Of a stretch of DNA of 64,000 bases, positions 1 to 7,482 are shown piece by piece. The notes beneath the pieces were generated by a model. The model saw nothing but the letters and a program-made list of their open reading frames with translations. It did not search any database and had not been told where the DNA came from. The stretch is from positions 186,001-250,000 of the forward strand of contig JANXTR010000045.1 in the NCBI GenBank assembly GCA_025352325.1, read 5' to 3'. The translations under genes and the position numbers were made by a program. Within the stretch, counting starts at the first letter, position 1; each line of letters begins with the position of its first letter. This DNA is from Microbacteriaceae bacterium. Its GTDB lineage: Bacteria; Actinomycetota; Actinomycetes; Actinomycetales; Microbacteriaceae.

Positions 1-1
1 G

Positions 2-349
2 GCCGCTACGACATTCGAGGCAACGAGGCTGTTGTGTGAGGAACAGGGGTTCCGCTACCGGGTGATGTCAGACCTAGACCGGACCCTCGATCAAAACCTC
101 CGCTTCCTTTCCCGCTACAGGACGCAGGCCTGGCAACCCGCCCTAGGCGACCTTGCGCGGGTGGAGGAAACTCTTGATCGATCGATGCCAATCCGACACC
201 TGCTCGCGCTAGCCACCGCGAAAGATCAAGAATCTACGACGCTCGGCTGGATCTACTGGCTGATCTGGGCAGGACACCTTCAACTGAATCTGCGGACCCC
301 TCTCGGACTCGACAGCATCCTTCAGCCCTCCACAGCGACGACACGATGA
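2..349 (+). CDS. tnsA: TnsA-like transposase endonuclease subunit, 3' fragment
   Basis: The reading frame is open from the left window edge, so only the C-terminal 115 residues are present; the ATG at 32 in the ORF track is internal. In Tn7-like elements TnsA is the restriction-like nuclease that cuts the 5' ends of the transposon while TnsB cuts the 3' ends, and its C-terminal domain contacts TnsC. The visible part looks like that C-terminal domain (the stretch HLLALATAKDQ followed by WIYWLIWAGHL). Its stop overlaps the tnsB start by four bases (ATGA at 346-349), which suggests translational coupling. The nuclease residues lie upstream of the window. The identification rests mainly on position directly before tnsB. 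Confidence 0.7.
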   Translation, partial: AATTFEATRLLCEEQGFRYRVMSDLDRTLDQNLRFLSRYRTQAWQPALGDLARVEETLDRSMPIRHLLALATAKDQESTTLGWIYWLIWAGHLQLNLRTPLGLDSILQPSTATTR

Positions 350-2361
350 AAGTGCACGTAGGGGACGAAATCGATGTTGATGGCGTAATCCATCTCGTCG
401 TCAAACTATCCGCGCAGATCGTAGCGCTGCGCCAAATCGACACCGGCATCACCACCGAAATCTTGCTGACCGATTTCGTCCGCCTTCCCCAGGTAAAGCC
501 GTCAACTCCGGGCGCGGTGCAAACATCCGGCGCGGAGCTAGCAGTCGTTCAATATCTGGATGACACAGGTCGCGAACAGGCAAATTTCTGGCTTCGGCAC
601 CTGCGGGATTTGAGGGACGCACTGGGCTCTGAAGAAGACTCATCGTCAACAGCTTCCTCAGCGATGCAGTCAAAACTCGACGAGCTGGCGGCACTCGGCC
701 GCCCCGTGACCCTTCGCACTCTTCAGCGGAAGCTGAAGGCATATAGACACAGCGGTGTCGCTGGCCTGATTGATCTCCGTCAGCAGCGGAGAACGGGCGA
801 GAAGCGCCGGGTTGACGACAGAGTCATAGCGGCTCTTTCCGAAGTCATGGAAGCACAAACCAACGCATCAACCGGTACGCGAACCAGACTCATCGAACTG
901 ACCGGGCAACTGCTCTCGCAACGATTCGGCGTGGGCGCAATCGATCTTCCGGCCCTCCGAACAATGTTCCGTCTCATCGACGATCTCGATCGAGGGCGCA
1001 TGACCACCGGCTCCGCGAAGACCCGTCGGTCCCTAGCGAACCGCCCCGACCGAGCGTTCTCCGCGATGGGTGTCTCCCGACCGGGAGAGCAAGTCCAGAT
1101 CGACTCCACACCACTCGACGTGCTCGTCCGGCTGGACGGTGGACTCATAGACCGGCCCGAGCTCACAATCATGCTCGACGTCGCCACCCGCAGCATAATC
1201 AGCGCCGTTCTCCGGCCAGGCGCCACGAAAAGCGTCGACCTGGTCGTCGTCCTTGCCCGGGCACTCGTCCCCTACGACTCCAGACCCGGCGGCCGCTCCG
1301 AAACACGGGCGCTCGTCAACGGTGCATTCGAACTCCAGCAACTCGTTGGAGACCAGGACTACGAAGACTACCGCCGCCAACAGCCCTACATCTTCCCCGA
1401 GACCATCACGACAGACCGCGGACTCATCTACATCTCGGAACATTTCCGTACTGCCTGCGAACAGCTCGGGATCTCACTCAACATTTCGGCGCCGTACGCA
1501 CCGACGGACAAAGGCAAAGTCGAACGCACCTTCCACTCGATCAACACCGGGTTCACCCAGTACCTGAAGAACTACACCGGCCGCGGTGTCGAATACCGGG
1601 GCCTCGACGCGGAGCCCGAAACGCTGCACTCGCTTGTTGAACTTCAAGAGCTCCTCGACGAATGGATCGCTGTCGTCTGGCAGAACCGCCCACACGACAG
1701 CCTCCGCGACCCACTGCACCCCTCAGTCTCGCTCTCACCAAACGAGATGTGCCGCGCATACCGGGAGCTCGTCCCGGAGCTTGAGATCCCATTCGACGTC
1801 AACACCTACATCAGCCTTCTACCGGTGAAATGGCGAACGCTCCAGGCCTACGGGATCACCATCGACCACCGCACCTACGACTCGGAAGGCCTCCGCGAAC
1901 TCCGCCGAACCAAATCCACCTACACCGGCCAAGGCGGCAAGTGGCCCATCCACGTCGACCCGTACAACCTGCAAACCGTGTGGATACCAATCAATGATGA
2001 ATGGCTTCCACTCCAGTGGGCGCACGCCACCGCAGCCGGCCCCATGTCCGCGGACGTCTGGTCCGTCACCCGCCGCTCCGGATTCTTCGACCAGCGACGG
2101 GCTCTCGAAGCCGACATAGCCGAACGATCCAGCGACATCCTCCGCCGCGCCGGAACCGGTCGCACGCTCGAAAGCCTCACCGCGGCACGAAGCAGAACTG
2201 TCAACCTCGACCTCATGCGCCTCTCCGAGCTGAAACACCAACCCGCTGAGATCGAAGAACCGGAAGAGACACCCGAACCCGTCGATGACGCGATATCGAC
2301 GGTGGGCCGCCTCAGGTTCGGACTGCTCAACATCAGGGAAGAAGCGGAACGGAGGCCATGA
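346..2361 (+). CDS. tnsB: TnsB-like DDE transposase of a Tn7-like transposon
   Basis: A 671-residue transposase that would bind the element ends and carry out 3'-end cleavage and strand transfer. The catalytic triad is visible: D253 in VQIDSTPLD, D357 in TTDRGLIY and E393 in DKGKVERTF, giving 35 residues between the second D and the E as in rve-fold enzymes. The N-terminal ~220 residues include a probable helix-turn-helix (around RPVTLRTLQRKLKAYRHSG) used in other TnsB proteins for binding end repeats. The C-terminal ~150 residues should hold the beta-barrel and TnsC-contact tail. It overlaps tnsA and tnsC by four bases each. Length and order match TnsB/TniA proteins, and the adjacent TnsA fragment argues for a Tn7-like rather than a Tn5053-like element. 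Confidence 0.93.
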   Translation: MKVHVGDEIDVDGVIHLVVKLSAQIVALRQIDTGITTEILLTDFVRLPQVKPSTPGAVQTSGAELAVVQYLDDTGREQANFWLRHLRDLRDALGSEEDSSSTASSAMQSKLDELAALGRPVTLRTLQRKLKAYRHSGVAGLIDLRQQRRTGEKRRVDDRVIAALSEVMEAQTNASTGTRTRLIELTGQLLSQRFGVGAIDLPALRTMFRLIDDLDRGRMTTGSAKTRRSLANRPDRAFSAMGVSRPGEQVQIDSTPLDVLVRLDGGLIDRPELTIMLDVATRSIISAVLRPGATKSVDLVVVLARALVPYDSRPGGRSETRALVNGAFELQQLVGDQDYEDYRRQQPYIFPETITTDRGLIYISEHFRTACEQLGISLNISAPYAPTDKGKVERTFHSINTGFTQYLKNYTGRGVEYRGLDAEPETLHSLVELQELLDEWIAVVWQNRPHDSLRDPLHPSVSLSPNEMCRAYRELVPELEIPFDVNTYISLLPVKWRTLQAYGITIDHRTYDSEGLRELRRTKSTYTGQGGKWPIHVDPYNLQTVWIPINDEWLPLQWAHATAAGPMSADVWSVTRRSGFFDQRRALEADIAERSSDILRRAGTGRTLESLTAARSRTVNLDLMRLSELKHQPAEIEEPEETPEPVDDAISTVGRLRFGLLNIREEAERRP

Positions 2362-3365
2362 CGGACACCATCGCACACTTCTTCCCCCTCTCAACCAAAG
2401 AAGGCTGGAGCCGGTTCGTCTCCGACGACCCACCGCGCCCACCCAAAATCACGCACGCACAGCGCCAAGCCCAGTCCAAGAGCAATCGCGAGCAATACGA
2501 CACCGCTCGCCGGCAGTTCATGAGCGGCGGCATTGTGCGAACCCCCGTATTTAACAAAATCCTCCAGTCAGCGAGCAGTCGGCTCCGGATGAATGAGTTC
2601 AAGTACACCGGCAAGCTGGGGCTCATAGTGTCCGGTGCGCCCGCTCTGGGCAAGACGACAACGGTCACTCAGATCGGCAAGCTTCACACACTCCGACGCC
2701 AACACCAAGAGCATCCCGCCGGTCAGCCCGGGAGCATCCCCGTGGTCTATATCACCGTGCCACCCGCCTGCGGTCCCAAAGCGATGATCGCCGAGTTCGC
2801 AGAATTCTTCGGTCTCCCTACCAACGGACGCATCTCCCAATCCACCCTGCTCAATACCGTGTCCCAGGTCATGGCGCGGGTCCGCACCGAGCTTGTCATC
2901 GTCGATGAAATCCATAACCTCAACGTCAACTACCGGATGAGCGCCGACGCCAGCGATGCGCTGAAACAACTCTCTGAGAAGTGCGCTGCGACTTTCATCT
3001 ACGCCGGCGTCAACGTTGAATCCAGCGGACTCCTCGACGGGGCCCGCGGCCAACAGATATCCAGCCGATTCGAACTACACCGCGTCGCCCCCTTCAGCGA
3101 TCGCAGCACGAAACACCGCGATGAGTGGCAAGCCGTCCTTCTCGACCTCGAGGAAACCCTGTGCCTAACAAGGCAACGTGACGGCGACATTCTCGCCCAC
3201 TCAGCAAGACTCTTCGCCGATACCGGCGGATCGATCGGCCGCCTCGTCGACACACTCCACCGCGCCGCGCTTGACGCGATCGACAACCGCACCGAACGGC
3301 TCACCTTCGCATCGGACACCACAATGCGAGCCAAGCGCGCACCGGCGTTGGCTGCGGCCTCATGA
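2358..3365 (+). CDS. tnsC: TnsC-like AAA+ ATPase, transposition regulator
   Basis: A 335-residue AAA+ ATPase that in Tn7-like systems assembles on target DNA, links the target selector (TniQ/TnsD) to the TnsAB transposase and gives target immunity. The Walker A motif GAPALGKT is at about residues 93-100 and Walker B LVIVDEIH at about 179-186, followed by a probable sensor-1 region (ATFIYAGVNVE). The start overlaps tnsB by four bases (ATGA at 2358). The stop overlaps the start of an 11-codon ORF that leads into tniQ. The length matches TnsC/TniB proteins. Confidence 0.92.
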   Translation: MTDTIAHFFPLSTKEGWSRFVSDDPPRPPKITHAQRQAQSKSNREQYDTARRQFMSGGIVRTPVFNKILQSASSRLRMNEFKYTGKLGLIVSGAPALGKTTTVTQIGKLHTLRRQHQEHPAGQPGSIPVVYITVPPACGPKAMIAEFAEFFGLPTNGRISQSTLLNTVSQVMARVRTELVIVDEIHNLNVNYRMSADASDALKQLSEKCAATFIYAGVNVESSGLLDGARGQQISSRFELHRVAPFSDRSTKHRDEWQAVLLDLEETLCLTRQRDGDILAHSARLFADTGGSIGRLVDTLHRAALDAIDNRTERLTFASDTTMRAKRAPALAAAS

Positions 3366-3397
3366 ACGAGCACATCAACCCCGTCTTCTGTTCATGA
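3362..3397 (+). CDS. 11-codon mini-ORF bridging tnsC and tniQ
   Basis: The peptide is MNEHINPVFCS. Its ATG overlaps the tnsC stop as ATGA (3362-3365) and its own stop overlaps the tniQ start as ATGA (3394-3397). Every junction in this operon (tnsA-tnsB, tnsB-tnsC, tnsC-mini-ORF, mini-ORF-tniQ) is therefore the same ATGA. A terminating ribosome could restart at each step, so the mini-ORF would carry ribosomes across the 28-base gap to tniQ and may hold TniQ at a fixed ratio to TnsC. The geometry is plain in the sequence. Whether the peptide is translated or matters is inference, and it is too short to compare with any family. Confidence 0.4.
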   Translation: MNEHINPVFCS

Positions 3398-4377
3398 TTC
3401 GCGCACTGCCCGTCACCGTCCGCCCCGTCGACGGCGAAACTTCCGAAAGCTACTTCCAACGCCTCGCGTCTGTGAATTCCGTGCCCGCTGAATCCCTCTG
3501 GGGCTACCTACGGCAGCTCCATGCAGGGTTGCCCGTCAAACGAAACGCCGAACTGGCGACCACCGAACTCGAGCACCTGGGTGGCCTGCCTTCGGCATGG
3601 TTCAGTCTCAATAGACAGCACCACCTCCTCCCCATCCGGTGCCCCCACACTCGATGGCAATTTGCAATCTGCCCTACCTGCTCATGCCTACCCGCCGAAA
3701 CGTCCGGCTGTGTGCGATGCGCTCACGGGAAAGCGACCAGGGTGACCACCAGAACAGGCCCAATCTGTCTGCACCACAAGCGCTGGCACCATGAGAGCTC
3801 CGACATCGACATCGCAGAAATGCCGAGTCACCTCGCCGCCGAGAAAGCGTTCAGAGGAACCCTGACCAATCGCGGCATATCACTCGCAACCGGCGAGCTG
3901 ACACTCGCAAACCAACTCGCTCACGCCTGGAGTTCAACCGAACCTATATCGACTGAAGAAGACGGGACCCGCTTTTTCCTTTTGTTCCCGGCAACCGTCA
4001 AATTGGCCATCGCACTAACCGACCCCGAGTTCGTGGAACTACTTCTGAACCCTCACTGGTCACCAAGCGAACACGCGACGCTCCTATCCATGACCATCAC
4101 CGCGGTCCTCGGACATCCCGAGCGCTCCGACTCCGGCGTGCTCTGGAAAACGGTGAATCATCACGCAAGCGCAGTAACCGTCGCCTACGGAATGGTCGGC
4201 ACCCGCAGGCGAAGCCGCAACTGCACCATGGAACGCGCATTCTTCACCGCCGCCTACACGCACCGAGCCTGTCTGCTCCGACACTTGGACGCGAGACACA
4301 TGCCGAAAATCAGCAACCCTGGGCAGGGCCGCCGAGCGCCCTCCGCTCAAAGACTCGCGATGCTGCAACGCGCATAG
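3394..4377 (+). CDS. tniQ: TniQ/TnsD-family target-selection protein
   Basis: A 327-residue protein with an N-terminal TniQ domain, the component that recognises or licenses the target and recruits TnsC. The opening (IRALPVTVRPVDGETSESY) is typical of TniQ. Zinc-binding cysteines and histidines appear in order at about residues 83, 93, 96, 106, 109 and 125-128 (CPTC, CVRC, CLHHKRW). The ORF track begins at 3178, inside tnsC. I chose ATG 3394 because it coincides with the TniQ N-terminus and overlaps the mini-ORF stop. It is longer than a bare TniQ domain, so the C-terminal ~190 residues, which I do not recognise, may carry target specificity. No Cas genes are in view. Confidence 0.87.
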   Translation: MIRALPVTVRPVDGETSESYFQRLASVNSVPAESLWGYLRQLHAGLPVKRNAELATTELEHLGGLPSAWFSLNRQHHLLPIRCPHTRWQFAICPTCSCLPAETSGCVRCAHGKATRVTTRTGPICLHHKRWHHESSDIDIAEMPSHLAAEKAFRGTLTNRGISLATGELTLANQLAHAWSSTEPISTEEDGTRFFLLFPATVKLAIALTDPEFVELLLNPHWSPSEHATLLSMTITAVLGHPERSDSGVLWKTVNHHASAVTVAYGMVGTRRRSRNCTMERAFFTAAYTHRACLLRHLDARHMPKISNPGQGRRAPSAQRLAMLQRA

Positions 4378-4388
4378 CTTGTCGCGGA

Positions 4389-4556
4389 TCAGCTAACACT
4401 ATTCGAACGCGCATCCTTCACAAGAGCCGTTACTTCTTCACGCGAGACCGCTCTACCAGCAAGCTGAGCTCGTGCTTCGCCCTGTAGACCGCGCATCTTC
4501 ATCGACCATCGGTCGCGTGCCGCCGCGGCGTTCCAGCTGTCGTTAACATCGTCCAT
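4389..4556 (-). CDS. small hypothetical protein (55 aa), likely transposon cargo
   Basis: A 55-residue ORF from an ATG preceded by AGGA; a TTG 30 bases upstream (end 4586) is an alternative start. The product is charged and probably helical, with a run of alanines near the start (WNAAAARDRWSMKMRG) and a C-terminal stretch resembling a short helix-turn-helix piece (SREEVTALVKDA). It converges on tniQ with an 11-base gap and lies downstream of another small minus-strand ORF. No family recognised. Confidence 0.35.
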   Translation of the reverse strand: MDDVNDSWNAAAARDRWSMKMRGLQGEARAQLAGRAVSREEVTALVKDARSNSVS

Positions 4557-4665
4557 GTTCCTGCGCCCACCCTCGTCCCTAACCAATGTCGCGTCCCATC
4601 CGATGTTTCCCTCACGTCGCTACCGCGTTCCAGGTCCAGCCGCGACCCGAGAACAACGACCGGCA

Positions 4666-4809
4666 TTACACGGCGTTCAAGTCGATCCCGAATCGGGCTG
4701 CGATCTCGGACAAAGGGACATCCGGACCCCGCCCGCATCGTTCAGCCACGATCAGCGCTATCTCGATGTCCTCGAGCAAGTTCAGTATCGCGGGACCCAG
4801 TTTAGGCAT
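4666..4809 (-). CDS. small hypothetical protein (47 aa), possible HTH fragment
   Basis: The track ORF is longer, but an ATG at 4809 has an excellent ribosome binding site (GAGGAG six bases upstream), so I take MPKLGPAILNLLEDIEIAL as the N-terminus. The C-terminal half (PLSEIAARFGIDLNAV) resembles the first helices of a helix-turn-helix. It is far too short to be a complete regulator. It lies in the low-density segment behind tniQ and is probably element cargo or the remains of a regulator. Confidence 0.45.
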   Translation of the reverse strand: MPKLGPAILNLLEDIEIALIVAERCGRGPDVPLSEIAARFGIDLNAV

Positions 4810-5332
4810 GTTTGCTCCTCGAGAACCGACCATACGGAACGGCATTCCGCGGCGGTTTTTGTGAAAGCGAATGACCGAATAATTGCGCGATCTCTTTGCA
4901 TTTTCGCACTCCGCGCGTCGAGATTCCACTCCCAGAGAATAGGTGTCGCCTCGGAGAATGGTGCACTTTTAGACCCTGTCCGATTCAGAGGTGTAACGGT
5001 GTAACAGGTCCGAGCTCGCACTGCTCCGTCAGCGACCAGACAGGACTTTCTCCAGACCGATATCGGGTCTTCCGCAGAGCAAAGAACCGTTTGGCCAGCG
5101 GCGGATTTCCGTGCCGCCCTCCTTTCCAAGACGATCGGATGGGTACAAGACAAATCCGAAACATGCTCATAACGACGCCGCACCGCTGAGCGTTCCGCTT
5201 ACGGGCGGTCGAATCGGTCGAATAGTGGTCTCGAGCACGCTCTCGAGAGGGCACCAAATCGTGTCCGGTGGTCGTCCGCCTTGCGGGGCGTTGCTGACGT
5301 CTTCTGAGTTGGCTTCGTGGAAGGATGACCGC
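4810..5332. other. 523-base stretch with no convincing gene
   Basis: ORFs on both strands look like shadows: no ribosome binding sites, and repetitive Arg/Ser/Pro content. The only structure I see is a ~33-base sequence at 4961-4993 that matches, in inverted orientation, a sequence at 5821-5850 (see the repeat entries). Base use is more mixed than in the host genes to the right, in keeping with transposon cargo DNA. Confidence 0.5.
4961..4993 (+). repeat. imperfect ~30-bp repeat, copy 1 (plus orientation)
   Basis: The core CTGTCCGATTCAGAGGTG (4976-4993) matches CTGTCCGATTGACAGGTG on the minus strand of 5821-5838 at 16 of 18 positions. Upstream of the core, GTGC followed by a T-rich stretch also resembles the GTGCCATTCA that precedes the core in the other copies. 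Candidate transposase-binding or terminal repeat. Confidence 0.4.
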
Positions 5333-5530
5333 ATGGAGAATTCACAGCTCAGCGGGTTGAGCGTTTTCGCTTCTGGCGTGTGGCCGGTCGAAATCTCGGC
5401 TGGTAAGCGCATCAACGCAGTTCACCGGGTGCCGGTGAGGGCGTCGGTTGACGTTGCTACCGGCGAGGTACGGTTTCACGTCGACTCGGAAGGTATCGAT
5501 ATCCTTCGACGCGACTCCGACCAACGCTGA
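5333..5530 (+). CDS. small hypothetical protein (65 aa)
   Basis: Starts at ATG 5333 with GGAAGGA about nine bases upstream, which is why I prefer it to the longer track ORF. The product is compact and mixed in composition, with a strand-like segment (RASVDVATGEVRFHVDSEG) that reads like real protein rather than a shadow. No family is recognised. It is the last plausible gene before the repeat-containing segment, so it is likely cargo of the Tn7-like element. Confidence 0.4.
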   Translation: MENSQLSGLSVFASGVWPVEISAGKRINAVHRVPVRASVDVATGEVRFHVDSEGIDILRRDSDQR

Positions 5531-5726
5531 GCGCAATCCTTGGTCGGTCTCCGGTTGTCACCGCGAAACTTTGCGCCGTTCGGCCTTCCACTTACGGGCA
5601 CCTGAGCTCGACGGTCACAGCGTCAAGTTCCTGGCTGGAGCACCTCGCCGGAGGACCTCGACAATAGGAGCTGAGTAGGCCGGCGTTCGGCCTATCAGCA
5701 TCAGGGTCGCGTTTGCCGAGATCTCC

Positions 5727-5753
5727 GATTTGGACAAAATGAATGGCACAGAT
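5727..5753 (-). repeat. imperfect ~25-bp repeat, copy 2 (minus orientation)
   Basis: Read on the minus strand this is CTGTGCCATTCATTTTGTCC followed by AAATC. It matches copy 3 (CCGTGCCATTCAATCTGTCC, then GATTG) at 20 of 25 positions, including an unbroken GTGCCATTCA. The two copies are about 95 bp apart in the same orientation, as expected for TnsB sites at one end of a Tn7-like element. Confidence 0.45.
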
Positions 5754-5820
5754 CCCCCATCAGTGCATTTTCCTGCAACACCACGTTGCCCCGAAAACGC
5801 GGTGATCTCGACGGACAACT

Positions 5821-5852
5821 CACCTGTCAATCGGACAGATTGAATGGCACGG
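5821..5852 (-). repeat. imperfect ~30-bp repeat, copy 3 (minus orientation); candidate transposon right end
   Basis: The minus strand reads GTGCCATTCAATCTGTCCGA followed by TTGACAGGTG. It shares the 5' half with copy 2 and the 3' half with the inverted copy 1. It lies 115-146 bases beyond the end of the efflux-pump gene, where the element should stop. I could not pin down an exact terminus or a 5-bp target duplication because the left end is outside the window. Confidence 0.45.
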
Positions 5853-5966
5853 GACACGGTGGTTGGGCCGATCTGGTTGAAAAGCGTCGATCCATCCTGA
5901 AAAACGAACTGTGCCGTCGCGATCTGTGCGATCCCGGTCGCGATCGGGATCGCGTGGACCGGAGCG

Positions 5967-7421
5967 CTAGACCCCGACGGGCTCGGACGCCGCAGCCGGC
6001 TCCTCGCTCGACTCCGCGATCGGCGCCGCGGGGTGCGTCGAGCGACCCGCGGGCAGCAGCAACGCGATCAGGGCGGTGGCCATCAGCACCGAGGCACCGA
6101 CGAACACGGCGGGGATCGCAGCATCCACGTAGCCGGTCGGCGTGAGATGCCCGCCCGCCCCGGTGAAGACAGCGGTCAGCACGGCGATGCCGAGGGCGAC
6201 CCCGATCTCGCGGAGGGTCGAGTTGGTCCCGCTGGCTTTCGCCGTGTCCTCCGGACGGATGCGCGCGAGCACCGCCGTCGAGGAGGGGGCGAACACGAGG
6301 CCCATGCCGATTCCCGCCGCGATGAACGCGGGCAGGAGGGTCGTGTACGGGACGTCCACCGACATGGTCAGCGAGATCCAGAACAGACCGAGCGCCTGCA
6401 GGGTCAGGCCCGCGACGATCAGGTTGCGGGTGCCGATGCGACCGGCGAAGGCTCCGGCCAACGGCGCGACGACCATCGGCGCCATCGTCCACGGCGTGGT
6501 GAGCACGGCTGCCTGGAGCGGGGAGTTGCCCTGCACGATCTGCAGGAACTGGATCAGGATGAAGACCGCCCCGAACATCCCGAAGCTGAAGCCGAATCCG
6601 ACGATGTTGGCCACCGAGAAGCTGCGATCGCGGAACAGGCGCAGCGGCAGCAGGGGAGCGGAGGTGCGCAGCTCCCACACGATGAAGGCCGCGAGCAGCA
6701 CGGCGCCGGCGACGAGCGAGCCCATCACCTCGGCGCTGTCCCAGCCTGCCGGGTTGCCCCGCACGATGCCGAACACGATGCCCAGCACCCCGAGGCCCGC
6801 GAGCAGCACCCCCACGATGTCGGCGGGTACCCTGTCGCCGAATGCGTTCGGCAGGATCGCGAGGATCAGCGGAACAGCGATGATCCCCACCGGCACGTTG
6901 ATCCAGAAGATGCCCTGCCAGTTCCAGCCCTCGACGACCGCGCCGCCGATCAGCGGGCCGGCCGCGACGCCAAGGCCGGCGATGCCGCCCCAGATGCCGA
7001 TGGCGAGCGGACGACGCTTCGGGTCGACCGAGCCTGCGAGCAGCGAGAGCGAGAGCGGCATGATGCCCGCCCCGCCGAGGCCCTGTATGGCGCGGGCAAC
7101 GATGAGCTGTGTTGGGTCGGTCGCGAAGGCGGCCAGTGCCGAGGCGAGTGTGAAGATCGTGATGCCGACGACGAAGACGGTGCGGCGACCGAAGCGGTCA
7201 CCCAGCGCGACAGCGAAGAGGATGAGGCTAGCGAAGACCAGCGTGTACGCGTTGATGAACCACTGCAGTTCTTCGACGGAGGCGCCGAGGTCCTGGTGGA
7301 GCACCGGCAGCGCGTTGGTCATGACGAGGTTGTCGAGGGTGGCCATGAACATCGGGATGCCGGTGGCGAGCAGGACCAGCGCGAACGGAATGCGCCGCGC
7401 AGAGGAAGTGAGAGGAGACAT
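5967..7421 (-). CDS. MFS drug efflux transporter, DHA2 (EmrB/QacA) family
   Basis: A 484-residue integral membrane protein with about 14 hydrophobic segments, the hallmark of DHA2 proton-driven multidrug exporters. MFS motif A is visible as GDRFGRRTVF after the second segment, and motif C-like glycines as GIWGGIAGLGVAAGPLIGG in the fifth. The early segment MFMATLDNLVMTNALPVL corresponds to motif D1. Start ATG 7421 is preceded by GGAG. It is divergent from a TetR gene 61 bp away and almost certainly its target. The substrate cannot be read from sequence. The C-terminus (SEEPAAASEPVGV) is a short soluble tail. Confidence 0.9.
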   Translation of the reverse strand: MSPLTSSARRIPFALVLLATGIPMFMATLDNLVMTNALPVLHQDLGASVEELQWFINAYTLVFASLILFAVALGDRFGRRTVFVVGITIFTLASALAAFATDPTQLIVARAIQGLGGAGIMPLSLSLLAGSVDPKRRPLAIGIWGGIAGLGVAAGPLIGGAVVEGWNWQGIFWINVPVGIIAVPLILAILPNAFGDRVPADIVGVLLAGLGVLGIVFGIVRGNPAGWDSAEVMGSLVAGAVLLAAFIVWELRTSAPLLPLRLFRDRSFSVANIVGFGFSFGMFGAVFILIQFLQIVQGNSPLQAAVLTTPWTMAPMVVAPLAGAFAGRIGTRNLIVAGLTLQALGLFWISLTMSVDVPYTTLLPAFIAAGIGMGLVFAPSSTAVLARIRPEDTAKASGTNSTLREIGVALGIAVLTAVFTGAGGHLTPTGYVDAAIPAVFVGASVLMATALIALLLPAGRSTHPAAPIAESSEEPAAASEPVGV

Positions 7422-7447
7422 CTGGAGCTCCGTAAGAAGTTATCGAA

Positions 7448-7473
7448 TGATTACAAGTGCACATTAGTAATCA
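7448..7473. promoter_or_regulatory. palindromic operator between efflux pump and TetR
   Basis: TGATTAC and GTAATCA form a perfect 7-bp inverted repeat spaced by 12 bases in the 61-bp divergent gap, the usual place and size for a TetR-family operator. Binding here could repress both the pump and the regulator. A smaller palindrome, GTGCAC, lies in the spacer. Confidence 0.65.
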
Positions 7474-7482
7474 GTTGATACC

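Larger units (their letters stand above)
5531..5966. other. gene-free segment with repeats; probable transposon/host junction
   Basis: No convincing gene. It holds repeat copies 2 and 3 and a weaker third relative near 5885-5915. Close to the efflux-pump stop, on the minus strand, an 8-bp inverted repeat CGATCCCG/CGGGATCG (about 5930-5953) could act as the pump's terminator, although no T-run follows directly. Confidence 0.5.

Noticed and set aside
4782-5183. 133-aa minus-strand ORF behind tniQ
   Set aside because: No ribosome binding site; overlaps the better-supported 47-aa ORF and reads as random Arg/Ser/Ala sequence.
5615-5857. 80-aa minus-strand ORF MSRAIQSVRLTGEL...
   Set aside because: Covers the repeat copies, which recur as DNA in different reading contexts; no start signal, so the repeat explanation is preferred. 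A small relic gene cannot be fully excluded.
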